DNA of 64,000 nucleotides from Gimesia maris (GTDB lineage: Bacteria > Planctomycetota > Planctomycetia > Planctomycetales > Planctomycetaceae), in the NCBI RefSeq assembly GCF_008298035.1, contig NZ_CP042910.1:1136001-1200000 (forward strand). Reading direction: 5' to 3'. The translations under genes were made by a program, and so were the position numbers. Numbering within the stretch: the stretch's first letter is position 1; every line of letters begins with the position of its first letter. The notes below the pieces were generated by a model. The model worked only from the letters and a program-made list of their open reading frames with translations, was not told where the DNA came from and searched no databases. Positions 51,141-60,011 of the stretch are shown here, piece by piece.

Positions 51141-52550
51141 TTATAGTATCGCCATCAGTTCCTGCTGCAATTCGGAAATTGTCTGATAGCGTTCCCGGGG
51201 ATCATCGGAGAGACAGCGTTTTACCACACTGGAAACGGCTTTCAGTTCCTTTTCCCTACTGCGATGTGTGAACGGTTTCTCGGGCAGTCTGCCGGTGATC
51301 AGCGTCCATAAGAGTACACCCAGACTGTAATTGTCTGTTGCCGGTGTGGGCAGACTCTGGCGGCTCAATATCTCCGGGGCGATAAATCCCGCAGTGCCTC
51401 CAATGCTGTTTTCCACCGTATTACCATCGGCGATCAGGAAAGCGAACCCGAAATCGGTCACCAGAACATTCCCGTTTTTGTCCTGCAGGATGTTCCCCGG
51501 TTTGAGGTCGCAGTGAATGATTCCCTTGTCATGCGCGTAGCTGATTGCGTCCGTCACGCTTTTGAGAATGCCCAGCGCGGCTTTGATGGAAAACGGTTGT
51601 ACTTTCAGTTGAGACTGCAGGTCGATGCCCTCCACATAGTCCATGACCATAAAGTATCCACCCCCCGGAAATCGACCGAGTCCCTCGACGCGTACAATAT
51701 TGACGTGATGCAACCCGGTAAGCAGCTGTGCTTCTTTGACGAACTGGGCCACCGCGCGCGGATCAGACTGACGTGCTTTGTGAAGTGACTTGATGGCAAC
51801 CTTCTGTTTTGTGCCTTTCACTCTGGCTCGAAAAACCTTTCCCATCCCACCTGAGCCCAACAACTGCTCCAAAACATAATCTGCATACAGCAGGGGCGCC
51901 TCGTACTCCACCACGGCTGTTGGGGAGCCATCATTTGTCGTATCACCAGGCAACAGTCGTTGTTCAATCTTCCGCCGGGCGTTTGCCAGTAATCTGCGGA
52001 CCGTTCTTTCTGATCTGTTGACGGATTTACTGATCTTCGGGTTCTCCTGACCCTGGAGGCTGGCCGTCAGGACCATACGCTCTTCGGGCGGAAGTTCCCG
52101 GATTACCGTGTGCAGTTCTTCGATGATTGCGACGACTTCCTCAGCCGACGGTTCCGGCGTCCTCGCTGCTGCAGTGGCGAGGTCTGTGGGATCTTCATGG
52201 TGAATACTTCTTTTGGCCGCTGTATGTTTTTCAATCTGACCATACAGCTTGTTCAGCGTGATGCTGGCCAGCAGTCGCCACAGATCACCTGCCTCCTTCA
52301 GCTGGAACTCATCACCACTGGCATGCACAAAAAAACTGCGATAGGCCGATTGAACGATGTCCTCGGCATCAACGCGACGACCCAGTTTAGAACCAATGCG
52401 GCTGCGCGCCAGGGCGATGAGCCTGGCGACATAGCGGTCAAAAATGGCAGTCGCCGCTTCGCTCTGGCCCGCCTGGTACATCTGCAGCAGCTCTTGTGAA
52501 TTCAAGTATGACGCTTTCGTAAACGATTTCCGACTTTCGACAAAGTTCAT
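51141..52550 (-). CDS. ECF sigma factor fused to Ser/Thr protein kinase
   Basis: One 469-residue chain combines an N-terminal ECF sigma factor and a C-terminal kinase. Sigma region 2 (about 15-105): LLQMYQAGQSEAATAIFDRY, DAEDIVQSAYRSFF, GDLWRLLASITLNKL. Sigma region 4 (about 145-195): LPPEERMVLTASLQGQENP, then the helix-turn-helix SVNRSERTVRRLLANARRK. Kinase (about 220-465): LLGSGGMGKVFRAR, VAIKSL, CDLKPGNIL, DFGFAFL and APEIL. The catalytic-loop HRD is HCD, so the arginine that contacts the activation loop is missing; the catalytic Asp, Lys and DFG remain. The most direct reading is that the kinase senses a signal and controls the attached sigma factor. There is no transmembrane helix. It is divergent from the ferredoxin gene (138 bases). 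Confidence 0.92.
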   Translation of the reverse strand: MNFVESRKSFTKASYLNSQELLQMYQAGQSEAATAIFDRYVARLIALARSRIGSKLGRRVDAEDIVQSAYRSFFVHASGDEFQLKEAGDLWRLLASITLNKLYGQIEKHTAAKRSIHHEDPTDLATAAARTPEPSAEEVVAIIEELHTVIRELPPEERMVLTASLQGQENPKISKSVNRSERTVRRLLANARRKIEQRLLPGDTTNDGSPTAVVEYEAPLLYADYVLEQLLGSGGMGKVFRARVKGTKQKVAIKSLHKARQSDPRAVAQFVKEAQLLTGLHHVNIVRVEGLGRFPGGGYFMVMDYVEGIDLQSQLKVQPFSIKAALGILKSVTDAISYAHDKGIIHCDLKPGNILQDKNGNVLVTDFGFAFLIADGNTVENSIGGTAGFIAPEILSRQSLPTPATDNYSLGVLLWTLITGRLPEKPFTHRSREKELKAVSSVVKRCLSDDPRERYQTISELQQELMAIL

Positions 52551-52688
52551 TTCAGGAGACGGTGGGAGGATTTCTCGAATTTTTGAAAGATTCTCTGACC
52601 AATCTTACCCGAAAACCGGATACACCCCGGGAGAAAAGACTCCTGAATGCTCAATTAAGTTCGGAATTCGTTTTGGAAAGGACCTGAA

Positions 52689-52961
52689 ATGGCCTACGTT
52701 GTGACCGCCGCCTGCTCTGGCTGCAAATATACAGATTGCGTTGTCGTCTGTCCCTGCGAATGCTTCCACGAAGGAGACCAGATGCTTTACATCGATCCGG
52801 AGGAGTGCATTGACTGCGACGCGTGCCGCACCGAATGTCCTGTGAATGCCATTTTTTATGAGGACGATGTCCCGGACCAGTGGAGGGAGTATATCCAGAT
52901 CAATGCAGAGATGGCGGCTAAGACTCCTCCGATTACTGAGAGGAAAGCCCCTTTAAAATGA
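52689..52961 (+). CDS. fdxA: Ferredoxin, FdxA type
   Basis: Small cytoplasmic electron carrier of 90 residues. The first cluster region reads CSGCKYTDCVVVCPCECF and the second CIDCDACRTECPVNAI, the arrangement of seven-iron ferredoxins with one [3Fe-4S] and one [4Fe-4S] cluster. The C-terminus (YIQINAEMAAKTPPITERK) matches the usual FdxA end. AAGGA lies 6 bases upstream of the ATG. It is a single gene. Confidence 0.95.
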   Translation: MAYVVTAACSGCKYTDCVVVCPCECFHEGDQMLYIDPEECIDCDACRTECPVNAIFYEDDVPDQWREYIQINAEMAAKTPPITERKAPLK

Positions 52962-53076
52962 GGCGGAGTTAGACTGTGTCCGGTTTTACTGTAGCGTCTC
53001 CAAGACCATTTAGACCGAGTATAACAGATCGACAGACGCTCTGGTTAAATGTGAGACGCTCTGGAAAGGGGGGCTT

Positions 53077-53421
53077 TTACTTTTCAGCCTGCGGTAATTT
53101 CAGAGGCATCTTTTTTAATTTGCTGGTATTGATCACGACAACAATGTCGTCGTCAGTCCCGATTTTACCATCAAAGCCGGATGACGTTCCAACAATGACA
53201 TCGGGACCAAACTCATAAATTATGGTCCGGTTCCATGCATCAGTAAATTCCTTTTTGTTTGTTGCGATGGCATCTTTGTGTTCTGCGGCAGTTTGCGCAT
53301 GTTTCCTGATGAGTTCGATTGACCTGGCCGATCGACGCGCGTCGGTCTCGCACATCAATGGCACTGAAATCAGAGCGAGAAGAAACACGACGCTAAGTAA
53401 CGCTTTTACTGAGTTGAGCAC
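53077..53421 (-). CDS. Secreted small protein with GspG-like C-terminal loop
   Basis: The 114 residues have a signal peptide (cut near residue 24), a charged helix (ARRSARSIELIRKHAQTAAEH) and a C-terminal beta region with SGFDGKIGTDDDIVV. The latter resembles the calcium-binding DGxxGTDDDI end of type II secretion pseudopilin GspG. There is no prepilin leader, so it is not a pseudopilin itself. The start is GTG 53421, with GGAGGT 6 bases upstream. I recognise no full family. Confidence 0.65.
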   Translation of the reverse strand: MLNSVKALLSVVFLLALISVPLMCETDARRSARSIELIRKHAQTAAEHKDAIATNKKEFTDAWNRTIIYEFGPDVIVGTSSGFDGKIGTDDDIVVVINTSKLKKMPLKLPQAEK

Positions 53422-53627
53422 TTTCTACCTCCAAGCGTACACATCTGACTAAAAGTCCAGATACTCTTGGGGTGCTCCTGGTTTGTCAAGTGTTTAATTA
53501 ATAACGAAATTTAAAACCAGCCGGTTTTAAAGTGATCTGGGGCAAGAGATTCAGAGATGAAGCGATGGGAAACGGAAAGAAAGACCGCCGCATCTCGTTT
53601 TCTTGCCTGTGATATGTGACTAAAAGG

Positions 53628-53831
53628 TCATTTTGTCACGGGTTTTCCTGGGTTTCGGCCCATTTTCGAAATGTGGAATAATTCAAAATTTGCTTTCAAT
53701 TTGATTTGCAATTTTGGTCGACTCTTTAGATACTGAGACTCAGTCTCAGTTGAAATGTATCGCCCGCCAGCTTTTTTGCCAGCAAGCACCTCACCCTCCA
53801 GTTTGAAAGTAACGAGGTAATTTGATGGCAT
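53628..53831 (-). CDS. Possible small hypothetical protein
   Basis: From ATG 53831 the frame gives 67 residues with a coherent start (MPSNYLVTFKLEGEVLAGKK) and a Lys/Leu-rich end. No ribosome site or family is seen. The start of the TPR gene lies 86 bases away on the other strand. It is listed as possible only. Confidence 0.25.
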   Translation of the reverse strand: MPSNYLVTFKLEGEVLAGKKAGGRYISTETESQYLKSRPKLQIKLKANFELFHISKMGRNPGKPVTK

Positions 53832-53916
53832 TATGCTCTGCTCGTTCCGCTCCACCCCTGCTCGTAGAACACCTGCTTCAAGTCTCCCTGGCCGTTGATT
53901 ACGGGAATTCTTAATC

Positions 53917-54690
53917 ATGTATGCCACAGAAAAAGACTTGGATAAACTGACGCGTTGCTACGAAATACAACGCTGGGATGAAGGGCTCTGCCTGTCTCAA
54001 TCCCTGCTGAAACAGTTTCCTCACGATGGACGCGTGTGGGAATTAAGCGGCATGCTGTTCCGCGAACTGACCAGTTTTAAACTGGCCCAGAACGCGCTGG
54101 AGACAGCCACTACTTTGATCCCCCTCTCAGACCGGGCGCAGTTGGCGCTGGCTGACTGTTATCTGCACTTCGGTCAGAGACAGCTGGCGGGGGAGATGTT
54201 TCAGTTCCTGTATGAGAAAGTGGGAATCGCTCCGCAGTTGCATTCCGAGCTCAAAGATCGGCTGCAGAAACTCTCTGACTCTGAACATCAGAGTGACGGA
54301 TGGGAACCGGCAGACCTCCAGCGACCCAAACTGACCGCCGAGCATCATTACAACCTGGCTCATTCGATGGGGTACCTGGGTTATCCCCCGGAATGCGTTG
54401 AACAGGAAATTCTGCGTGCGATTGAGCTGGCGCCGGATTGCCTGGAGTACCGCATTGGTCTGGCAGGTTTTCTCAGCCAGTTGCATCGGGCCGAGGAAGG
54501 TTATCAGTATGTCGCCCGGCTGTCATTGCAGGAGATCTCTCGTCTGGAGTGTGAGTGTTGCCTGGAACGTCTGGTGAAAGTATTTCACGCCGGCGGCGAC
54601 CATAGACGTCTACTGGCCTGCATGGACCGAGTCGAGGAAGTAAAACGTGCACAGAGAAAAAGGAAGTGTATCAATAATGATGAAGAGTGA
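53917..54690 (+). CDS. TPR-like protein, first gene of the ApbE operon
   Basis: The 257-residue cytoplasmic protein is built of helical pairs of tetratricopeptide type: RCYEIQRWDEGLCLSQSLLKQFP, ELSGMLFRELTSFKLAQNALETA, QLALADCYLHFGQRQLAGEMF and HYNLAHSMGYLGYPPECVEQEI. TPRs serve as docking sites. No enzymatic motif is present. It opens a run of six close genes: next ATG 54677 overlaps its stop by 14 bases, then follow a small membrane protein, kelch, ApbE and PepSY proteins. GGGAA lies 8 bases before the ATG. Confidence 0.78.
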   Translation: MYATEKDLDKLTRCYEIQRWDEGLCLSQSLLKQFPHDGRVWELSGMLFRELTSFKLAQNALETATTLIPLSDRAQLALADCYLHFGQRQLAGEMFQFLYEKVGIAPQLHSELKDRLQKLSDSEHQSDGWEPADLQRPKLTAEHHYNLAHSMGYLGYPPECVEQEILRAIELAPDCLEYRIGLAGFLSQLHRAEEGYQYVARLSLQEISRLECECCLERLVKVFHAGGDHRRLLACMDRVEEVKRAQRKRKCINNDEE

Positions 54691-54922
54691 AAGTTCCCTC
54701 AAGTCGGAGCCGATCAGCAAACCTTATTACGTGAAACTGCAGGAGGGAGTGGTCGGTTACGAATCCTGTCAGGGAAAAACCGGGCTCATCTGCTCTGTCC
54801 GTGCCGATGGATTTCTGGAAGTGGACTTCTCCTGTTCCGGCGATGAAAACCGCGTATTTCTGGATGCTCATCTGGTTGAAGAATGTCTGCCGCCAGGGCA
54901 GAGAACAGCAGGGGGAAAATGA
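54677..54922 (+). CDS. Small soluble protein in the ApbE operon
   Basis: The 81-residue protein (from ATG 54677; 54680 is equivalent) has no signal or membrane helix. It shows a beta-rich, acidic sequence: PYYVKLQEGVVGYESCQGKTG, LICSVRADGFLEVDFSC and RVFLDAHLVEECLPPGQR. I recognise no family. Its start overlaps the TPR gene and its stop overlaps the next ATG (54919), so all three are translationally coupled. AGGAAG lies 11 bases upstream. Confidence 0.7.
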   Translation: MMKSESSLKSEPISKPYYVKLQEGVVGYESCQGKTGLICSVRADGFLEVDFSCSGDENRVFLDAHLVEECLPPGQRTAGGK

Positions 54923-55119
54923 TGAGTCTGATACAACTGTTCGTATTCCATCTGGTACTGTTCATCGCGATTGGATTATTGCTGGCGGTTTTTGTGGCTT
55001 TGAATCAGATCCTGTTACAACTACGTGCCTGGTTGCGCAGTTCAGAAGTCGTTCCGCGTCTGCATCAAAGTCTGCCCGGAAAATTGCCTCGGCAGTTCAG
55101 GGGTCACGCCAGCCACTGA
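54919..55119 (+). CDS. Small membrane protein in the ApbE operon
   Basis: 66 residues with one long helix near the N-terminus (IQLFVFHLVLFIAIGLLLAVFVAL) and a basic cytoplasmic tail with RLHQSLPGKLPRQFRGH. ATG 54919 and 54922 are equivalent; GGGGG lies just upstream. It overlaps the stop of the preceding gene by 4 bases, showing tight coupling. No family is recognised. A membrane anchor or small subunit for the electron-transfer module is possible. Confidence 0.65.
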   Translation: MMSLIQLFVFHLVLFIAIGLLLAVFVALNQILLQLRAWLRSSEVVPRLHQSLPGKLPRQFRGHASH

Positions 55120-55214
55120 ATTTCATCACTGATCGCAGGAATTAAAAATAACAGAAGAACCAGTCGCTGGTTCGTTATCAATTCAATCTACACCAATGGA
55201 AGGCATTGAAAACT

Positions 55215-57635
55215 ATGACTGACTCCGGAAATGCAGTGAGCACTCATCGAATCAGCGTGGGAATGCTGGCGCTGGCCATATTTCTGACAGCGCCCCCACT
55301 GACGCAGGCGGGAACGCCGCAGCAGAAGAAATCAAAGCAGGGAACCAAACCCGCTTCGCAGTCTGAATCAGACAGTAAACGGGCGGCCCTGCATCAAGCA
55401 TTGCCGGAGCCTTTAACCAGTTTTGGAGCGGCTGTGCTGGGAGATTATTTATATGTCTTCAGTGGTCACGACGGCGACGCCCACGGCGAAGGCCGCGATC
55501 TGCTGGCCGATCACTTCCGTAGAATCAAAGTAGACGACCCCGAGGCAAACTGGGAAGAGCTGGCGAAGCACCATCCGGCGCAAAGTACGGCACTGGTGAC
55601 CGATGGGAAATATCTCTACCGGATTGGCGGGCTTTCTTTCTTGAACACGAGTGGAGAAGAGACCAACTTTAATTCGACTCAATTTTTCTCACGATATGAT
55701 GTTGAAGAAGACAAGTGGACGGAACTGGCTCCGCTGCCAGAACCACGTTCTTCGCTCGATGCTGCAGTGCTCGGTCGATCCATTTATGTCGCGGGGGGCT
55801 GGAATCTGCAGGGGAAATCCTCGCGGGATGCCCCCTGGCATGAAGATATTCTGCGATTTGACCTGGATCATTCTGAAGCAGGCTGGCAGACAATGAAAGG
55901 GCCTGGATATAACACGCGGGCCATCTCGCTGGCCGCATACGATGGAAAAATTTATCTGCTGGGAGGAATCGGGGAACGGGGCATCTCACGAAAAGTCTCC
56001 GTCTACGATCCGCAGACCGACAGCTGGTCTGACGGTCCCGAATTAAAAGCAGACAGTTCCACCGCCGGTTTTGCTACCAGCTCCTTTGCCACCGGCGGAC
56101 ATCTCTATTACACCGGCGGTTCGGGCATCGTTTATCGCCTCAATGCTGATCAGACTGACTGGGAAGTAGCAGACCGTCTCCTGTTTCCACGCATGTTTTT
56201 ACGACTGCTGCCTCTATCCGAGCAGCGACTGATTGCCTTGGGGGGAACATCGATGAATGCGGGGCGGATTGGTATTGTCGAATCGCTGCGCGTGGATTCA
56301 GATAAAAACAAGTATCTCAAACAGGTTTCGTGGTCGGTCAAGTTTGACGGACAGGCAAAGCAGAGCCAGCTGCTGGTACTGGACGGACTCAAGCTCTACG
56401 CGTTCGGCGGGAATAACAGCCGCGCACCACATGACTTTACCAAAGAAACCCTGGTCGATGAAGCGTTTGTCTTCGACATTGCCCGGCAGACGGTCAAAAA
56501 GCTGCCGGCGATGCCTCAGGCCCTGCAGAGTGGCAGTGCCGTTTCCCTGTCACAGACCAGTGAGCACGAATCAATATTTGTAACCGGAGGCATGGGCTTT
56601 GAGGGAAATGAGTTCGCTTCACTCAAAGAAATATTCCGCTTTGACCCCGAGTCCCAGACCTGGAGCAAGAGCCCGGTGCAGTTGCCCCAACCGCGTGCCA
56701 TGTTCCATGCCGTGACTTATGAAGATGCCATCTGGAGCTTTGGCGGCAGTATGGTCGGTAAAGATCGTGAACTGTTGAAAACCATCGTGCACTGGTGGGG
56801 CGACGATTCCAAACCGGCTCCGCTGCCTGGCGTCAGTCTCCCCACACCCCGACGTTCGTTCGGAGGTGCGGTACTGAATGATCAATACTATCTGGTAGGT
56901 GGTCTGTCGCAAGATTCCGGAATTGCAAAGACCGTGGATGTCTTCCATTTCAAAGAACGAACATGGAAAACCGCAGCTGCTCCGAATACGCCTCGCGTCT
57001 TTCCCAGCCTGGTTGCTGCAGGTGGCAAGTTGTTTCTGTTCGGAGGCTTTACGAACGTTGATGGTCATTTTTCGCCTGCACGGTCGCTCGAAGTGTACGT
57101 TCCCCAGACGGATCAGTGGACAGTGGTCGCCGAGGAGCTGAACGGCATTGATCCTTCCATGACCATGTTTGACTTGAATGGTCGTCTTCTGTTTTATGGC
57201 ATTGATAAAACAGAAGACGGCCTGGCGCGATTTGTATTGCTGGATCCTGCACCTGAAACGGCCCCGGAACAGGTTGCCTCCATGAGCTTTGGGAGCAGAC
57301 GCCGTGATCCGGCGCAACAGGCCAAACAGGAAGCAATGAGCCTGATGAGAAAAGATACCGACAAAGACGGCAAACTCAGCAGTGCCGAACTGGGAGAACG
57401 CATGGCGGACTTTGTCAAGAAGGCAGATCAGAACACTGACGGTTTTGTGACCGTAGAAGAAGCAGCGGCCGTCATCGAGAATGAGAACCGGTCCGAGGCT
57501 TCTGAAAATCGTCAGGGAAGACCGGGGCAACCGTCCCGGGACAAAAGTAATAAACCCGACGAGAAAAAACAGGACGAGAAAAGGCCCGCTGAGAAGAAAA
57601 CAAAGCAGGAGTCCGCGGACAAAAAAACGCCCTGA
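55215..57635 (+). CDS. Secreted kelch-repeat protein with EF-hand and charged tail
   Basis: The 806 residues have a signal peptide (about 17-38, ending TQA), then two groups of kelch beta-propeller blades (about 75-360 and 390-680), seen in repeats such as GDYLYVFSGHDGDAHGEG, AVLGRSIYVAGGW, KIYLLGGIGERG, QYYLVGGLSQDSG and LFLFGGFTNVDGH. A pair of EF-hand loops follows (DTDKDGKLSSAE, DQNTDGFVTVEE; about 715-755), and the tail is Lys/Glu/Asp-rich. Kelch propellers bind partners or sugars. It is periplasmic or cell-surface and sits in the ApbE operon. TTG 55206 is an in-frame alternative but lies too near the GGAAGG site. Confidence 0.85.
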   Translation: MTDSGNAVSTHRISVGMLALAIFLTAPPLTQAGTPQQKKSKQGTKPASQSESDSKRAALHQALPEPLTSFGAAVLGDYLYVFSGHDGDAHGEGRDLLADHFRRIKVDDPEANWEELAKHHPAQSTALVTDGKYLYRIGGLSFLNTSGEETNFNSTQFFSRYDVEEDKWTELAPLPEPRSSLDAAVLGRSIYVAGGWNLQGKSSRDAPWHEDILRFDLDHSEAGWQTMKGPGYNTRAISLAAYDGKIYLLGGIGERGISRKVSVYDPQTDSWSDGPELKADSSTAGFATSSFATGGHLYYTGGSGIVYRLNADQTDWEVADRLLFPRMFLRLLPLSEQRLIALGGTSMNAGRIGIVESLRVDSDKNKYLKQVSWSVKFDGQAKQSQLLVLDGLKLYAFGGNNSRAPHDFTKETLVDEAFVFDIARQTVKKLPAMPQALQSGSAVSLSQTSEHESIFVTGGMGFEGNEFASLKEIFRFDPESQTWSKSPVQLPQPRAMFHAVTYEDAIWSFGGSMVGKDRELLKTIVHWWGDDSKPAPLPGVSLPTPRRSFGGAVLNDQYYLVGGLSQDSGIAKTVDVFHFKERTWKTAAAPNTPRVFPSLVAAGGKLFLFGGFTNVDGHFSPARSLEVYVPQTDQWTVVAEELNGIDPSMTMFDLNGRLLFYGIDKTEDGLARFVLLDPAPETAPEQVASMSFGSRRRDPAQQAKQEAMSLMRKDTDKDGKLSSAELGERMADFVKKADQNTDGFVTVEEAAAVIENENRSEASENRQGRPGQPSRDKSNKPDEKKQDEKRPAEKKTKQESADKKTP

Positions 57636-57715
57636 TCGACGATACGCCGATCAATGACGCTCGAATTCAACATGGGTCAATCACACTGGTTAATACTTTG
57701 AAAGATTTTTGATAT

Positions 57716-59239
57716 ATGAACGTTTCAAGACTGCTGTTACTGACGGTAATCGTGCCTGCCAGCCTGCTTTTTGCGGGCCGGACGAGTGCGGAGGAGTACC
57801 TTTTTCAACACGAACATGTTCTGGGAACCTCGCTGGAACTCCGCGTGCATGCGAGCTCTGCTGAGCTGGCAGAGCAGGCCGAAAATGCGGCACTGAAAGA
57901 AATTGATCGGCTGGCGAAAATCCTCAGTCGACACGATCCAGCCAGTGAGTTGATGCAGTGGCAGAGCAGTACAAAGCAGCGATCCGTTTCTCAAGACTTG
58001 CTGACTGTTCTGACCAGGGCTGAAAAATGGCGACGGCTGACCGGCGGTGCATTCGATGTCCGTGCCGGTGCGTTTGTAGAACTTTGGAAACAGTCAGCCC
58101 AGGCGCAGCAACTGCCGGCGGAAGAACAGCGGCGTCAGATTGCTGTGACTCTGGCAACCGCGCCCTGGAACATCGACGCCGCAGGGGCGATTCAACGAAA
58201 CGATAAGCTGGCCATCAGCCTGGATGCGTTGGGCAAAGGCTATATTCTGGATGCTGTCTGCAGGAAGATTCAGACAGACTGTCCCGGTGTCACCGGGCTG
58301 GTAATTAATATTGGTGGTGATCTCCGCAAGGTGGGAGCGGCGCCCGTGGAGATCGCGATTGCCAACCCGGTTGATACTTCCGAGAATGCATCCCCCTTGA
58401 TGTCGTTTCAGCAAACTGGCGAAATCGCTTTGGCAACCAGCGGGGGTTACCAGCGTTATTTTGAAATTGCCGGTCGAAAGTATTCGCATCTCATTGATCC
58501 GCGCACGGGCTTTTCCGCCGAGCAGATTCAAAGTGCCTCTGTGATTGCAGCGACTGCCATGGACGCTGACGCCGCAGCCACGGTTGTTTCGGTACTCGGA
58601 ACCACGGCAGGATTGGCGCTGATTGAATCCCTCGAGGGTTTTGAATGCCTGCTGCTGACGAACAACGGAACTGTTCAGGCTTCTTCCGGCTGGCCCGCGG
58701 GCAATGCGGACTGGCAGGCGAGCCTGGTCGCGGCTGAGGTGAACAGGAATGCAAACGAAAAGTCGACCGCCGGTTTGAATGTGGACTTCACATTAAAGCG
58801 ACCTGAAGGAGGCCGCTATCGACGACCCTATGTGGCTGTCTGGCTGGAAGACGAAGATGGCTTCCCCGTCAAAACCGCGCTGCTCTGGATGCAGACCAAA
58901 CAGCCCGGCCCCCGCTGGCACCGTGACCTGACGCGCTGGTATCGGAACGATCGTTTTCGTAAACTGGCCGAAAACAAAGAACTGATCGGCACCATTTCGG
59001 CCGCGACGCGTGGCCCCGGTCAATATCAGGCGCGCTTCGATGGCACCGACAACCAGGGCAAACCGCTGCCTCACGGCAAGTACACATTATACATCGAGGC
59101 TGCACGCGAACATGGAACCTATCAGATCATCCGCAAACCAGTCGAACTGCGAGCCGATCCGATCAGTAAACAGGGGCTGGAGGAGAATGTCGAAATCGGC
59201 AATGTGTCATTCGAATACATTCCCTGGGCGACGAAGTAA
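57716..59239 (+). CDS. apbE: FAD:protein FMN transferase (ApbE) fused to DUF2271
   Basis: ApbE transfers FMN from FAD onto a threonine or serine of exported redox proteins. The 507 residues have a signal peptide (cut near 23, ending GRTSA), an ApbE domain (about 30-330) with HVLGTSLELRVHA, GGAFDVRAGAFVELWKQ, SLDALGKGYILDAVC, LVINIGGDLRKVG, SGGYQRYFEI and SHLIDPRTGFSAEQIQSASV, and a C-terminal DUF2271 domain (about 370-500: RRPYVAVWLEDEDGFPVKT, WHRDLTRWYRN, YIEAAREHGTYQII). DUF2271 often lies near ApbE, PepSY and TonB-linked genes, and fusion in one chain is unusual. A target threonine motif is not obvious in its neighbours. It is exported and acts in the periplasm. Confidence 0.92.
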   Translation: MNVSRLLLLTVIVPASLLFAGRTSAEEYLFQHEHVLGTSLELRVHASSAELAEQAENAALKEIDRLAKILSRHDPASELMQWQSSTKQRSVSQDLLTVLTRAEKWRRLTGGAFDVRAGAFVELWKQSAQAQQLPAEEQRRQIAVTLATAPWNIDAAGAIQRNDKLAISLDALGKGYILDAVCRKIQTDCPGVTGLVINIGGDLRKVGAAPVEIAIANPVDTSENASPLMSFQQTGEIALATSGGYQRYFEIAGRKYSHLIDPRTGFSAEQIQSASVIAATAMDADAAATVVSVLGTTAGLALIESLEGFECLLLTNNGTVQASSGWPAGNADWQASLVAAEVNRNANEKSTAGLNVDFTLKRPEGGRYRRPYVAVWLEDEDGFPVKTALLWMQTKQPGPRWHRDLTRWYRNDRFRKLAENKELIGTISAATRGPGQYQARFDGTDNQGKPLPHGKYTLYIEAAREHGTYQIIRKPVELRADPISKQGLEENVEIGNVSFEYIPWATK

Positions 59240-59254
59240 GAGTTGACCTCTCAG

Positions 59255-59926
59255 ATGAGTAATCCCACCGCGCCGCCGCGGCGTAAACGATCGTGGTATG
59301 CAACCAGCGCTGCTCTGTTTCGCTGGTTGCATATCTATATCTCCATGCTCGGTTTTACGATGCTGATCTTCTTTGCGGTGACTGGCATCACGCTGAATCA
59401 TCCGACCTGGTTCGGTGCGAGCGAACAGTCGGTCCGTGATGCTTCAGGGAAGTTACCGAGCGAACTTGCCATCGTTGCCAGTCAAACAGATGCCAAAGCA
59501 GAAGATGCCGAGTCAGCGGGCTCCCTTTTTCAAGTTGATAAACTGGAAATTGCCGAATGGTTACGGAGCGAACACGGGCTGAAAGGGCGTGTGCGTGAAT
59601 TTGAAATCAACGAATATGACATCATGGTGGTCTTCAAAGGCCCCGGCTATTCCGCGGATATCTTTATTGATCCGACTGCGAACCAATACACGTTGACCGA
59701 GACCACAACCGGCGTAATTTCGGTATTAAATGATCTGCATAAAGGCCGCGACTCGGGGCTGCAGTGGAGCTGGGTCATCGACGTCTCTGCAGTCGTCACC
59801 ATTCTGATGTCGGTTTCAGGTTTCGGGCTGTTGTTTTATCTGAAGAAACGCCGCAACAAAGGGCTGCTGACAGCCCTCGCCGGCACTATTCTTCTGGTCG
59901 TCGCCTGGGCACTCTGGGTACCCTGA
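59255..59926 (+). CDS. PepSY-associated membrane protein
   Basis: The 223-residue protein has two or three membrane helices: WLHIYISMLGFTMLIFFAVTGITLNHP (broken at display) near the start, and LQWSWVIDVSAVVTILMSVSGFGLLFYL plus LTALAGTILLVVAWALWV at the end. The periplasmic domain between (about 70-160) looks like PepSY, with KGRVREFEINEYDIMVVFKGPGYSADIFID. PepSY-TM proteins act in cytochrome-like iron or electron transport beside ApbE and DUF2271 genes. Conserved histidines in the helices (HIYISM, NHPTW) may bind haem. ATG 59255 is 15 bases after the ApbE stop, so translation is coupled. It ends the operon. Confidence 0.85.
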   Translation: MSNPTAPPRRKRSWYATSAALFRWLHIYISMLGFTMLIFFAVTGITLNHPTWFGASEQSVRDASGKLPSELAIVASQTDAKAEDAESAGSLFQVDKLEIAEWLRSEHGLKGRVREFEINEYDIMVVFKGPGYSADIFIDPTANQYTLTETTTGVISVLNDLHKGRDSGLQWSWVIDVSAVVTILMSVSGFGLLFYLKKRRNKGLLTALAGTILLVVAWALWVP

Positions 59927-60011
59927 TTCGAAATCAGAGACTCGATTCTGAATTAAGATGACAGTCGCTGCCCCCTTATTTCCTGCATTCATATACCTGC
60001 TGTGTGATGTG

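Noticed and set aside
53510..53531. TTTAAAACC / GGTTTTAAA hairpin
   Set aside because: Perfect 9-bp arms but AT-rich, with no T-tract and no gene ending next to it; likely chance or a weak structure.
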